In this document: positions 34,321-48,500 of the stretch, one piece after another | Numbering within the stretch: the first letter of the stretch is position 1 | Layout of the letters: each line of letters opens with the position of its first letter | DNA from: Lumbricus rubellus | Taxonomy: Eukaryota > Annelida > Clitellata > Crassiclitellata > Lumbricidae | Direction: 5' to 3' | Assembly: GCA_945859605.1 (NCBI GenBank) | Contig: OX243812.1 | Span: forward strand, 51,642,842-51,706,841 | Length of the DNA: 64,000 nucleotides | The notes under the pieces: model-generated | The model's input: the letters and a program-made list of their open reading frames with translations, nothing else | What the model was told of the DNA's origin: nothing | The model's database searches: none | Program-made: the position numbers and the translations under genes

Positions 34321-34597
34321 CTAAGCCCTCCCTATCAAACGACTTTTTTCACAGCCAAGAGACAATGACCAAAGAAACAATGCTTCATTTACAGCAAAGA
34401 ATACCACAACTCTGATTTCTATTGTTCAGTGGACAATCAAACGACTGCACTCGATACACAATAGCTTCTACGCAGTGTATCCATGCATGAATGCATCTGA
34501 ATATTTATATAGCACCTTTTACAACCTTTCAAAGGCACCATGTAGGCATGTATATGCATGTATGCATGCAAGAATGCATGCATAATTGTACAGGTGA

Positions 34598-34701
34598 ATG
34601 TATGTATGTATGTATGTATGTATGTATGTATGTATGTATGTATGATGGATGTATGTATGTATGTATGTATGTATGTATGTATGTATGTATGTATGTATGT
34701 A
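34598..34701. repeat. ATGT microsatellite
   Basis: (ATGT)n, continued at 35771-35830 beyond the inserted element and again at 35868-35937. The transposon at 34702-35770 split this array. Confidence 0.95.
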
Positions 34702-35770
34702 CATGGGCGCCGACTCTGCGAGGCCCGTGAGTGCTCAGCACCACCAGAAATTGGCCATGCGAGGCCCTCCTATGCATGGGCACCACCTGAAATCAGCCGG
34801 CAAGATGTGCTTTTAAGATATTTTTTCTCTGTTTGGATTGCTTATCTATAAAAATCATTCCATCTTTAGTATACTTTTTAAAATCTTAGTTACCGGTAGT
34901 TTACCTTACAATTTCTCCAGTTTTATCCCATCTGGTAGGCCTAGTTTGAACTTCATTGGTCCTAAGCCGATCAGCGAATGCGAGGAGACCCCGATATCCT
35001 GCTTATTAGATCAGCTTCCATCATTTTTTTTATTACGGACGAAGGCGACGATTTGAATGACATTGTTTCTTTAGGCCTATATTGTATACATGCTCAATAG
35101 TGTTCTTCAGTGCTCGAGAGTCACCTCCCAGAATCATAAAAGCGGGATATTGTTTTGTCTTTAAAAACTACTTGAAATACTGGTTGAAGAGCTATTCCAC
35201 AGTGTTAATATTGGCTCACTAAACAGTGGCCAATTGTCTGATTTCTTGTGCAAAATTTGAGTATGTTGACCTAATTGAGGGAGAGTGCTCCAAGACGCCC
35301 ATGAAAACGAAGATTGTGCTTCTCTTCTGTGTGGATTCCAAGAGAAATAGGCTACATCAAACACAAAGAATGATCAAAAAAAGTAAATTGGGAAGAACAT
35401 TATTTGATTGAAGTTTTAAATAATGTCTTTATGCAATGAGTTAACAGGAAATTTTGACAAGAATGTCATGACGTCAAAATGATAGCCTAAGGTTCTACCA
35501 TCGCAGTGTGACAATAAAAAAATCGAAAATGGGGAGGAGCACATCCCGTTCCCAAACCCCTTCCCTACTCGGCGCTGTGCTTCTCGACGATCATACTTTG
35601 GCCGCGAGTTCGTCCCTTAAAACCAGGACCAAGTCTCCGCCTATGTGAACAGTGGTCATTTCAATAAGTCTCCTATAAAAAAGGGTCAAAAAAATTTTCG
35701 CGCGCTCACGCGCGCGTATTTTCACATTCTTTTGGGCACCCCCACTCTTCGAGTCAACTCGGCGCCTATG
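34702..35770. mobile_element. DNA transposon, 1.07 kb, TSD TGTATGTA
   Basis: Ends CATGGGCGCCGACT and AACTCGGCGCCTATG. TGTATGTA at 34694-34701 and 35771-35778 is consistent with an 8-bp TSD, though it lies in a microsatellite and so is weak alone. The part 35062-35769 is repeated inverted at 61530-62226. It contains an uninterrupted frame around 35226-35411 (ANCLISCAKFEYVDLIEGE) conserved in both copies. Confidence 0.75.
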
Positions 35771-35937
35771 TGTATGTATGTATGTATGTATGTATGTATG
35801 TGTGTATGTATGTATGTATGAGCCTATTGCATCTATGTAAGTATGTATGAGCATGTTGTATGTATGACATTGTATGTATGTATGTATGTATGTATGTATG
35901 TATGTATGTATGTATGTATGTATGTATGTATGTATGC

Positions 35938-38900
35938 ATGTAAATATGTATTTATTTTAGTTTATGCCTGACGTAGAATCTTCAAGGGAACCTTAAAAAT
36001 CGTACACAGACATAGAATAGACCTTAATTAAGGTAAGCAAATTAAGAAAAAATGCACGTGGAGTTAAACAAAGAAACTGGACAATTTCTGTGCTATGAGA
36101 ACACACAACCCACTTTACTCCACATAAATTGTTATGAGTCAGCAGGTTGCGACTGAATGGGCCAAAATCTGAAGAAGGGGGGGGCATGCAGAGGAGCATG
36201 ATAAAGCATAATTTTTAAATTTTAGCAAACTTGTGGGTGAATTCTTCAGCACCATAGCTACCGAGTTATAATCACATAGTAGCAACACATGAAACATATG
36301 CCAAAGATGTGCCATGAAATTCATGCATTTATATAGAGCCTTTACGGCAGGGTCATTTAAAACTGCTGTATATACCTGACCATGTTACAGAAGCAGTAGT
36401 TGAGCTTCTCATGTAAAAGTGCTGCTACAAGCTCTGGTAATGTCTAGTGGCAGCACACACACAAGACTTGAGACTGATATCGAAGGGATATGAAGCTGCA
36501 AATTCTCAGTCAATCAAAGATCGTATTTTCTGATGCATCATGGGCGATGTATGTGACATTGTGACGTCTATCCGGGTACTGAGCAGGGTAATTTTCGAAC
36601 ACAGTTTCGACGGATTCTTAGTCATCATCCATGTAATCACCCAGAATTTCGTCTAAATTTTATCACTCCAATCACAAAACTCTCTGTCTTAGAACACATT
36701 ATACCGGTAGTTAGTTTTGAAGTTCTCTTTATCGTTAAATTAATTCGCTTTTCACAAAAAAATTAATACGGTCATCAACAAAACAAAACCGGAATGGCCC
36801 GACTGAGGCCTACCCTGCAAAAGTCCAATATGCAACCACAACCATAATCTAGGTCAATGACCTAATTTTCGTCGGCTTCATATCCCTTCGATATTAGTCG
36901 CATATTAAACACTTCCAACTTCTATAATACACTGGTTAGCAGTAGAAGTAAATGCAAAAACAACAATATCCAGAGCAACATGAATGGTTCTTCCAGCATA
37001 ATGACAGTCCAATGCACTTGTCAAACAGATATCATTAATATATCAATCAGCTGAATTTTATAGCACCTTCCGAGGTCTCCATTTAGAAGTGCTCCTCAAC
37101 CAGGTCATGTGGAAAAAGACATAGAAAGGTGAGGGAAGGACCCAAGGGATTTCCATTGGAGGTCCCATTCTAGCATTCCACATCACTCGGCCAATAACAG
37201 AAGAAGGGCGTATATGAAACATCCAAGGTATAATGAACTGCCTAGTTGTAAACCACACCAGTTTTCTGACATCACCAGACAATTCTAAGCACACAGTAAA
37301 AATGATTTGAAGATCCTGTGCTTTTTAACAAGAAGACCAATTTCACCAATTGATATTTTCAAGCTTTAGGCTACGTTTACAAAAACAATATTTCTACAAC
37401 AGACTTAAATCTACCGGATCATAGACGACTTGATCTCAAATATTTTACCCATTTATCTACTCACTGGCGACACCACCAAATTCATTCTATAACATACAGC
37501 ACCAGGTCTAAATGGAGTCAATTTAATCCAAGGTTAAATGGCATAAAATTAATATGGTCACAATGGTCAAAGCCTTTGACCATTACACCTTTTGACTCAA
37601 AGGTGTAAAGGGTGAACATAACCCAGGGTTAAATGCAGTTAACATAACCCAGGGTTAAATGCAGTTAACATAACCCAGGGTTAAATGCAGTTAACATAAC
37701 CCAGGGTTAACCCAGGGTTAAATAGAGGTAACATGCAACAGGGTTAGAGTCAACATAAATGGTCTAGCATAACCTAATGCTATTAGAGTCAACATAACCA
37801 AGAGTTACTTAGGCTTAACATACCCTTGGTCGAATAACTTGGCACCACATTTACTAAGTTATTCCTCATGGAGCACCACATAGGGTTGATTAGAGTTTAT
37901 ACACACACAGTGGAATGGCATAACCTAGAGTTAATCAGATTTAACCTGGGGATAATTAGAGTTAACATAACCTAAAGTCAATCAGAGTTAACATAATAAC
38001 ATAACATGGCCTAGCAAAACTCGGGGTTAACTGGAGTTAGCATAACCCAGGTTCAATTGGACTTGGCACAACCTACAGTTAGAGTTAACATAACCTAGGG
38101 TTAATTGGAGTTAACCATAACCTAGGGTTACATGCAGCTAACATACTGTAGGTGAAATGGCTCAATATAAACACCCTGTTGAATGAGAGAAGTAGTAATT
38201 CAACCCTGGTAAATTCGAAGAATCAAATGAACCCTGCGTGGGTTCAACGCAAGTTTCAGAAACAACAACAAAAATAACACTGTACAAAAAACAAAGAAAT
38301 GCAGAGCGATTAGGTTGAAAGATTGTTTATCAACATGCCACACAGAAACTTTTGCAGCCTTTGATCCTACAATTAGTCTCATTCTCTGATTCATAAACGA
38401 AACGGTTGTGCCCCAAGCAGATGACATCTTGTCCAAAACACTAAATGATGTAACGTAATGTTAACGTAACGTTAACATAATGTAACAATGTTAACATAAT
38501 GTTAACATAATGTCAAAATCTCATAGTTTCACGGTGTCACACAGAACATCGTTTGATCAAGCTGTCCAATTCGGAGGCGCTCAATAGCACGTGTAAAGGT
38601 AAATGATAATCCATCAAAATTTATATTCATCCCAGGCCTCGTCCATTTTGAACTCACCAGCAAGAACAATAAAGAACTTCATAACATGAATGCGGTTAAA
38701 AAAGTTTACTAGGCTTTATCCGCTGCTCTATTGGCGATTGCCAACTGTCACGTTATGACGACCGGTATTTTCTCAATAAGAAACGAATTTCAATCTCTCT
38801 TGGATGTGCAGAGTTGACATTGTCGGACAATTCACAACTCAACCGCAGACAAGCAAAACGACAATCCCAACGTGGACAAACCATCCTGATAATCTGCACC

Positions 38901-39162
38901 ACGTGAAAACCTCCAAAAGGTGCTGGGATTCACATTACAGGCAGCACCTAGCTTCAAACCAAATCAAACATCCACCATTCAAACATCGCAACTGAGCAAC
39001 AAACCGCTTTAAAACTTTCCAACTGGAATGAATCATGTCCACGCCGTAACCATAGCAACCTCCATCGACTCGCTCGCCATCGTCATGGTGACCGCCTTCT
39101 ATAAGTAACTGCGTGCGGAACATAGAGACAGCAAAAAACATGGGTCTGCACTCTGCAGGCGG
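35938..39162. other. Spacer downstream of the DDR stop codon
   Basis: Holds the DDR 3' UTR (extent unknown), SINE-type TTTATAGCACC cores near 36326 and 37060, the GGGTTAAAT minisatellite and an AATGTTAACATAATG tract near 38455-38515. No gene recognised. Confidence 0.5.
37611..38160. repeat. GGGTTAAATGCAGTTAACAT minisatellite and decayed flank
   Basis: A clean array of about 26-bp units (AACATAACCCAGGGTTAAAT) to about 37735, then degenerate GTTAACATAACCTA versions to 38160. It lies downstream of the DDR stop codon. Confidence 0.88.
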
Positions 39163-39504
39163 TTAGACGAACGACGGGGCCGTGTTCTGTAGGAGGGCGT
39201 GTCTCTCGTCCTGCGGGTTGTATCCGCGATTCTTCCGCTCGAGGAACATGTGGATCTCGCGGAACTCCGGCCGCTGCGTCTGGTCGCGGTTCCAGCATTC
39301 GACCATGAGGTCGTAGATCTCCTTCGGGCAGTTCGGTGGTTGCGTCAGGCAGATCTGCTGCTGGTCGCCGTGGTAATAGTGGCCGCAGTTCTCGATCACC
39401 TGCTCGTCGCTCAGTCCGTCGAACGGCTGCTCGCGAGCAAACGTCAGCACTTCCCAGAGTGCAATGCCAAACGACCAGACGTCACTCTTCGTCGAAAACT
39501 TCCC
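39163..39504 (-). CDS. DDR: DDR exon i (kinase C-lobe, stop)
   Basis: 342 nt, residues 710-822 plus [56 protein letters not shown] and a short tail ending QNTAPSFV. The EQP...LSDEQVIEN block is a DDR signature. Acceptor TTGTGCAG, phase 0. No convincing minus-strand polyadenylation signal was found in the next few hundred bases. Confidence 0.96.
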   Translation of the reverse strand, partial: GKFSTKSDVWSFGIALWEVLTFAREQPFDGLSDEQVIENCGHYYHGDQQQICLTQPPNCPKEIYDLMVECWNRDQTQRPEFREIHMFLERKNRGYNPQDERHALLQNTAPSFV

Positions 39505-42500
39505 CTGCACAACAAAAAACCCATTAAACTATAAATATCCTTTTCTCGTATGATTTAATTAACTAATATTAATTAATTATATTATATCCTTAAGCAAGCA
39601 AGTGAGTAAGCGACATACTTTATTGAACTGCCTGCAAGGTACTGCAAGTGCATCGAATGAAAAAAATCTAAGCATGCACAAATCCAAAATAATGATAATT
39701 TGCAATTAAAAACAACGCAATATACATCTTCGGTGCTGTGTGACAAAGAAAAGATAAAGACAGAAAAGAAAAAAGTAATAAAGTCATTTGAATAGCATAC
39801 GTGTTTTAAAACCACACTGGATTAATGCGTCACGTGTGGAATCTTATGTCTGTGCGAACGAGAATGGAGTATAGGTTACATTCATTATGGGAGGTAAGAG
39901 CCGCCTGATAGGAACATGGCTAGAGTTGCAAAGTACAGAATAGAAAAGGGAGGAATCAGCATGTAATAACAAAGCTAATTAAGTCATTGCTACGAAGGTC
40001 ACTTAGAATTTAGTCCTATTTCAAGCCACATGGAATCACATTGCCTAATCATGACATGTAAAAGAACACCTCTAAGAAAAGGAGGACCGAATTTTAAGAA
40101 CACGAGGACCGACTTCTAAGAACAGAAGGACTGACTTTTAAGAACATAAGGACTGACTTCTAAGAACATGAGGACTGACTTTTAAGAACATGAGGACTGA
40201 CTTCTAAGAACAGAAGGACCGACTTTTAAGAACATAAGGACCGACTTTTAAGAACATAAGGACTGACTTCGAAGAACATGAGGACTGACTTCTAAGAACA
40301 GGAGGACCGACTTCTAAGAACATAAGGACCAACTTTTAAGAACATGAAGACTGACTTTTAAGAACATAAGGACTGACTTCGAAGAACATGAGGACTGACT
40401 TCTAAGAACAGGAGGACCGACTTCTAAGAACATAAGGACCAACTTTTAAGAACATAAGGACCGACTTTTAAGAACAGGAGGACTGACTTCTAAGAACATG
40501 AGGACCGACTTTTAAGAACATAAGGACTGACTTCGAAGAACATGAGGACTGACTTCTAAGAACAGAAGGACTGACTTCTAAGAACATGAGGACTGACTTT
40601 TAAGAACAGAAGGACTGACTTCAAAAAACATGAGGACCGACTTTTAAGAACATAAGGACTGACTTCGAAAAACATGAGGACTGACTTTTAAGAACATAAG
40701 GACTGACTTTTAAGAACATGAGGACTGATTTCTAAGAACATGAGGAGTGACTTCTAAGAACAAAAGGACTCGTATAAGAACATAAGGACTTTTAAGAACA
40801 TGAAAACTGACTTCAAAGAACAAAAGGACTGACTTCTAAGAACATAAGGACTGACTTTTAAGAACAGGAGAACTGACTTCGAAGAACATGAGGACTGGCT
40901 TCTAAGAACATAAGGACCGACTTCTAAGAACATGAGGACTGGCTTCTAAGAACATGAGGACTGGCTTCTAAGAACATGAGGACTGGCTTCTAAGAACATA
41001 AGGACCGACTTCTAAGAACATGAGGACTGGCTTCTAAGAACATGAGGACTGGCTTCTAAGAACATGAGGACTGACTTCTAAGAACATGAGAACTGACTTC
41101 TAAGAACATGAGAACTGACTTCTAAGAACATGAGGGAGGACTGACCAGTAGAACTGATTCCCAGGCCATCCATCTGATCGGTAGAACCGCCTTTCCTTCG
41201 ATGCGGTAGTAGTCGGCACTGTACAGACTGCGGCTCATGCCAAAGTCCGATATCTTGATGGTGTACTGGTGACCAACGAGACAGTTTCTAGTCGCCAGAT
41301 CTCGATGGATCACATTCAGCTTCTCGAGAAACTTCATCCCTGATGCAATCTGTGTCGCCATGTATATCAGACAGCCGTAGCTACACGTGTATAATGCAAA
41401 AGAAACAAGTCAGCATCAAATACAACATGTGGACACCTTTTAATAAACTGTTGTTTAAACCACCGCGCATTGATTCAAATTTCTTTTCAAACAAAAATCT
41501 AACCAGAATGCAAGAAGATCCATTTTGATGGCTATATGGATGCGACTCTCCCTCCGGTTAAGTGTTAAACGCTGCTGCAAGGCTCACATTTCCAGTCGTG
41601 TGGTTGAAGTCTTACACTGGCTTTCCATCACCTTTAGGATCCAATATAAGATCATCTTCCTGGTCTCCAAATAGCAACTTGGTCATGTCCCCAAAAATCT
41701 CTCCAACTATAATGATGCTTAACATAGGCGTACGAGAGATTTCAGCAGTGGGGGGCAAAGATTGAACTTCTGCCCGAAAAATACATCTGTGAAAAAGTTA
41801 GGTCGTTCGGGTCCGTGTTTGCCCGAAAAACCTGACTTGCCCGAAAGTTGATGACCTTTTTTTGTTTTTTAGTCGTTCGGGTTCGTGTTTGCCCGAAAAA
41901 CCTGACTTGCCCGAAAGTTGATGACCTTTTTTTCCTCCTTTTTTTCTTTTTTTTAGTCGTTCGGGTTTTTTTGCCCGAAAAAAACACCAAACTTGCCCGA
42001 ATTTGGGGGGGCAATTGCCCCCCCTGCACCCCCGCCTCGTACGCCTATGATGCTTAAGCCTCTGTCATCGACATCTGTTCGACTCTTGTTCTCTACCGAC
42101 CATTTTGACCTCTTTTCCCCTATGTTCTGTGTGTCTTAGCTCGAAGCTGAGCATTTACTGTGTGATAGGTCCCTCCACATGGAATGCCCTCCCCTCTACT
42201 ACAGGCTAAGCTCATGCCTGGGCTCTTCCTCGCATCCTCTTGCTCTCTAAAGCCTTGTCTTTTCCCCAGCTTCTGTGCTGAAAGTGCCTCTGAATACAGT
42301 GAACAGTCTATGTTACGAGAGGCACTCTAAAACTGTCTAGACATGATACGACACTTTATTCAGAATCTTCAAGTAACTCCAAGAATCACTGCAGTACCCG
42401 TAATTACATTACATTACAAAGAAAGCAGCTAAATGAGTTAACCAATGTTCAGTGAAATGGGGCCAACCTGAGAGTCTTGGTTTCGAGGTTTCTCGCGAGA

Positions 42501-45500
42501 GAACTCTCGGAAGCTACGTGCAGCTGTAGGAACTGGTTGAGGTCGCCGTATTTCATGTACTCGACGACAACGCAGAACGGTTCCTCGTGGGTGCACACCC
42601 CCAACAAACTCACGATGTTCGGGTCCTTGAGACGCGACATTATCTTCACTTCCTTGTAGAAATCCTCTCTGCAATGACCATCAGAACTTAAAATATAGCC
42701 AGTCCATATTTCTTCTTTTCGATTGTTTGAACTGTGAGTAATAAATGAATTGAATAAGATTTAAAACTGCACTATTTTTGCATGTTTTTACACAAGGTAA
42801 AACCGATCTCTCGGAAACTTAAACACTCGAACAATTTTTGAGAGTAAAGTAGCTCTGAACGGCCATTATAGTTATAAATAATAACTAGATGTTTGCCCCA
42901 GATGGTAAAATGCATTAGAGTTCCGAGAATGATGCTGCCATTACCGTATCGATAAGTTAACCATATTGTCAGTTTAAGCTACATCAAACTATAATAAAAT
43001 GGCAATTGTTAATTCATAAATTGCCAGTTTCAGATACATTAAACTATTTTCAAAATGGCAATGTATGAAATTAGCAAAGAATTACTTAGACGAGGATATA
43101 ATTATACCAATGAAGAAAAGAAAGATCAGACGGCAAAGCCAGCGTCGATCGATTCAATCCCAATCTTGCAATAAGTGAGAATATTGTTAAAAAAGCACGA
43201 TTTAAGAAACGGCACTAAATCAATACAAGCCCTAAAAATTAGCAGAGAATTACTTCAAGGACGATCTAGAGAATTTAATTTACCGAGGAACAAAAGAAAG
43301 AGCTTCAGACGGCGATGCAAAGTCTATCAATTCAATTTCAATCTTGTCATAGGTCAGAATATATTAAGAATGAATTTTAGAGAAATATTTGTTGTAGCGT
43401 CCTAGATATGTAAAACAAAAGCACACTCAAGCAGTCCCTGGTTCATGCACCACCTACTGAACTCTAGCACCTCCTAGCAGTGTCCGGTTCTCACCCACTT
43501 TGCAAGCCTCGAGCGCTCCTTACCAGTCTCCATTGTTAGCTCACTACTCAGGACTCAAGAAGCGTGTATGGCACATGATCTGAGCTCTGATGTGGTGACT
43601 ACATACATACAACATTTATCTTCTTATAATTATAATTATTATTCATGGACTAAACTGCCACCATATTTCAGCGTGGACGTGCCATACCTCGATTTAACTG
43701 AAGCTGCTTTACAGAGAACTTTGACAGCAACAAGCATCGGTCGTTTGTTCATGCGATTGAGAAGAAAATCATCGCCAATAACGTCCTGAATGCGAACAGC
43801 TTCGCACAGATGAACCTAAACGAAATCAACACACAAATTTTTAAACATTCAAAAAATGTAAACATGCTATGCTTAAACTTCATACATAGGGTTCTCTATA
43901 GGAGCTTGCTCATTAAGTAACCAGTTTACAACTAATCTACAGTACTTGATTAAATATTTCATTTTATCATGTAACCATGTTGCGGCTTGTCAACTTAATT
44001 TTCAATTAAACGAATATTATATAATTATAGACAAAAAACACAGATACTTAAAAGGACATTACAGTCTTCAAGATAAGTAGAAATGCTCTAAAACAAATAA
44101 GAAAATGTCATCAGAGAAAAAATGCTTTTAATTAAAAATATATTAACAGCAAAAGAAAGGTTGGCCAGGGCAATATAAGTTAAGCATTAAACAATCATAG
44201 TCTTATTAATTTTATAAATTAATATAATTTTTAATTTAGGCCTATAGTCCTATACATGTAATTTAGGCATGTTAATATTTTTGTCATTTTTTGACAGAAC
44301 TTGTGACTTTCTATAAGATTTCGATCACAGTTCTTCAACAATGATTTTTCAGCACAGCAATAAATGATCTAATTCATGATAATTACACAACAGAGGTCAT
44401 CAGATTAAACTAAGACCTGATAAAGATTTTATTCTGATTGGATAAAGATTTGGATAACGTAAGATTCAGGTAAGAAAACAATTAGTTTAAGTAGATTGCG
44501 ATTATATTAAGATTGAAATAAAATTTTATAAAATTAAATTAAGATTCTATAATGATCAGATAAAGATTAGATTAAGATTATATTCACATTAGATTCAACT
44601 TATATTCAGATTTGATTCAGATGATTCAAATTATATTCAGATTTGATAAGACAAGACATTCATCCACTTTCATGTAATATCATATTCACGGCCCATCCAA
44701 CAGAAAATTCACCATCAATTTTCTCACCTCTCCAAAAAGTCCCTCGCCCAACTTCTCCAAGAACTTGAGGTTCTCGCGCGGAAACTCGATAATCGTTAGA
44801 TCGTCCTTCGCCAGATATCCGGCGTGACCGGCCGTCGCATACAGACTCTCTTCCTCGAGGTCCGGATGCTGAAGGATGACCGGATCCCTGCTTCCGTGTA
44901 GCGACCGCTGGCGTAGCGATGACAGGAGAGTGGGGGCAGCATTGGGGTCTGGATCCCCTCCGTACAGAACGGAGGGCGATGGGGTCTGGCGAGGAAAGAG
45001 GGAGTGATTGTTGGCGCCAACGGTTGATATGTAAGCTACGTCGGGAACGGCGTAGGTTGACGTGTTGGTGTCCGACAGGTAGTCTGGAAAACATGAAGGA
45101 ATGCGTTAGGGTGGGGGAAAAGGGTGGAAGGAAATCATGGGTTAAGATAAGTAAGTAAGGATGTCCTTTATTGAACCAGTTGTATATCTGCACTTAAACC
45201 TTTATTTTATTTATTTTTATTTCGTCCATTTGCTATAGTCACTAGCACCTCTTCCAGCTCACTACTCAGAGGCGCTCTCGACTACAGCGCGGGCACTGCA
45301 TCGAAGTTCCACGCCAAAGTGCTCGAGCAACTTTTAAGTGAAGGACTTGCTCAGGTTCCCTACCTGAATTGAGGTGGATTCGAACCTGGAACCCTCCGAC
45401 TCCAAGGCACCGAACCGACCACTACACCATCGCGCCCCGCAATCAACTGTTAATATGAGTTGAGCATTCTAACCATAAATGTCTTGCATCAAGATAAGAA

Positions 45501-48500
45501 TGTTTTTTAACTGACCAATTGCTATCTGTAATCACCATTACTATACTCTGCGTGGTGCCACCGTGGTGGTGCAGTGGACATGTTCGTTGCCTTGCAGCCG
45601 GAGGGTTGCAGGTTCGAATCCACTTCAAGCCGCTGTGTACGGACCTTGGGCAAGTCCTTCACTCGCAATTGGCAGAGGCGTAGCGACCGCCCTCCGTACC
45701 CTCCGACCAAAGGGGGCCCCCGCCAAGGAAGGGGCCCCTAAAAGTGCCAAAAAATGAATGAAATGACTGAAAATAAATTTTAAAAAAGGTCATCAAATTT
45801 TTTGGACGGCGAATATAAAATTTTCCCGAGATTTTGGCCCAAAAAGGTCATCAACTTTTTCAGGCGGCGAATATAAAATTTTCCCGAGATTTTGGCCAAA
45901 AAGTCATCAACTTTTTCGGACGGCGAATTGATGAAATTGATTAAATTTTCCCGACATTTTGGCCGAATGACTAAAAAATGTCGTCAGAAATTTCGGACAT
46001 TATGCTCGGAGGGGGCCACATTCGTTCTTGCTACGGCCCTGGCAATTGCTCAGCACTTCGACGTGTCTGTGCTGTAGTCGGGAGCGCTTCTGAGTAGAAA
46101 CTTGAAGGGGCGCTATAAAAAGTGCACATACATACATACAAGATGAACGCTGTACTCAATCGACTACCCAGTCCCCGGTACCACACCCAATATTCCACGA
46201 CCACCACACCCACAACATCAGAATCGAGTGCTCAAAGAACGCACCCGCTGAATCGATCGGTATCCGCGGCAGTTCCGGCAGCCGTCTCGTCTGTATGACG
46301 TCGTGCGGCTGTCTGTACGTGTCTCCGTTCGTGAAGAGCAGCGCCTTACTGCTGAGCGTGTCGTGCGTCGCGACGTCCGAGTCGCACGTCACGACGTTGC
46401 TGTACGTGTTCCCATTCGACACCTTTCGCGACGGCGTTCCGACGACGACATCGGTGGGGATCGGCGCCTTCTGGAACTTGAGCGAGACCTGCTGCTGCTG
46501 CTGCGTGTGTGCGACCTTTCCGCCTCCGTTGTTGTACTTGGAGCGCTGGCGCCGACAGACGATGCAGAAGATGAAGACGCCGATGAGCAGGAGGACGAGC
46601 GCGCCGAGCGCACCGACGATGATTCCGGTGAGTTGGTCGTCGAAGAGAACGGCCGGTCGCTCGAGGTCGTCCTCTTCAGGTCGTTCTACAACACCGAATA
46701 TATACGATAGTTGAAGCCTCATAATAGTTAATTAATAAATAAATTTGTAATGCGTGCAAGATCACGTCGAAATGTGAATCTAAAGCGTGGACACTGGATA
46801 GTCAGTCGCCAGATATCCATGTGCTTGAAAGTCAAGGAAAAATAGTGCATTTTGAGCGGCTTTTTGAAGGAAAGTTGGAGATTTATGTCATGTGCAACAG
46901 TTTTAGAGTGTTTGCTAAGAGTATTATTATTATTAAATTATTATTATTATTATTAAAAATAAATTTTGCAATGCGTGCATGGTCGCACCGAAATGTGAAT
47001 CAGAGGCGCGGAAAGTCAGCCACCAGAGGAAACCATGAGTTTAGAGCCGCTTTTTTAAGGAAGTGAATTTGAGCTTCGGAAGACAATAATTCCATTAACT
47101 GGGTGCAGCGGTATGGAGTGCAACTGAGACCGTAACTGTTCTGCATCGGGGCTCAGCTAAAAGCTTCATGCTAGCATATCCATGATTCCATTAATATATG
47201 ATGGATACAAAATGGGTCCAAAATTGGATTATGAGTCTCATATCGACTATGCAAGAGCATGTGGGCTGGGTTGCCATCAGTGTTAAAGCTGTTTTACTTT
47301 TGCAGGGCACAGTTTCTACTTAATGATCGCCTGTTTTATAATGTACAGCTGTTATGAATTCAAGTATAAAAAACATACTTTTAAAGTAATTGAAATGCAA
47401 AACCATAATTAAACACTGCACAATTTTTTGGGGCTTCACACCTGATCCAAACCCACAAATTCAACCTCAATACTGCTGCATTGGTAAAACTACAGCGCAA
47501 AGTAATTTACAGTAATGTTTGCAACCTGCAAGTCCTGTATGCATGTATAAAAACACTTGATACAGCAAACATCCAAAGGTGCTGACTGTGTGTTCAGTCT
47601 GGAATTGCTAATAAGATAGCTCTTCAGAGCGACCAAAATGATCTATTGACGCCTACAGTTCTTCGTTCCATGTGGCATGTTAACAATGCTTACTCAGTGG
47701 CGGTCATAAAATGAGCTATAAAAATGGCAGGACACAATAACACATAGATATATCAGTGTTTGCATTCAAGCCATAAAGGCAGTCGCCCGCTGTGTAGGGT
47801 AGTAGAACAATCACTACAGCACATCAGCTTATCACCATTGAATGATGCCGCACCATTGAACAGTAGTGCTATAAAAATATGAAATCCATACGTAAAGTAA
47901 AGAAATAAGAAGAGAAGAAAAATCAGTAAATTATGAGAAAATGCATAAACGTGCCTGGCAACATGCAAATGATCACCTTTCATTACTACCGTACCTGCAA
48001 ATTCTGAAAAATTTGGAGGTTTTATATTCTACCAGCTCAAATTGTCTTACCTTGATTTCTTCCTTGACTCTTGCATTAATCCTTCATTCTATCTCAAAAC
48101 AGTCTCATGCCTATCAACTTATACATAATTTTTCAGCTTCCTGCCCTCTTTCCTGCCTCCCCTCATTATTTGTTCAGCTTTTAATTAAATTTTTTAAAAT
48201 AATTTTTCTTCCATCTGCCTTATACAAGCAGTGCATTAAATCAATCAGAAATGCAGAAATTCCTTTAAGTTGGAACAGCAATATTTCATCTACTAGTAAT
48301 AGTGATTGATTGATTGATTGGTCATAATGAATAATTGAGTGATTGATTAGTTCCGCCACAATGGTCAACTGAACATTACCTTTTGAGCCAGACTTCTGTG
48401 TTGCTAGCGATGGACCGATGGTAGAATGACCACCGATGGGCAGCAACAGCTCACTGTAATTTCCTGAAGCCACTTCTGACCAGAAACATTTTCAGACGGT

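Noticed and set aside
34491..35854. Tyr/Ile/His-rich and Met/Tyr/Val-rich frames
   Set aside because: Translations of ATGT microsatellites.
46295..46714. Plus-strand frames of 135-139 codons
   Set aside because: Antisense shadows of DDR exon d, which has the transmembrane helix and matching splice phases on the minus strand.
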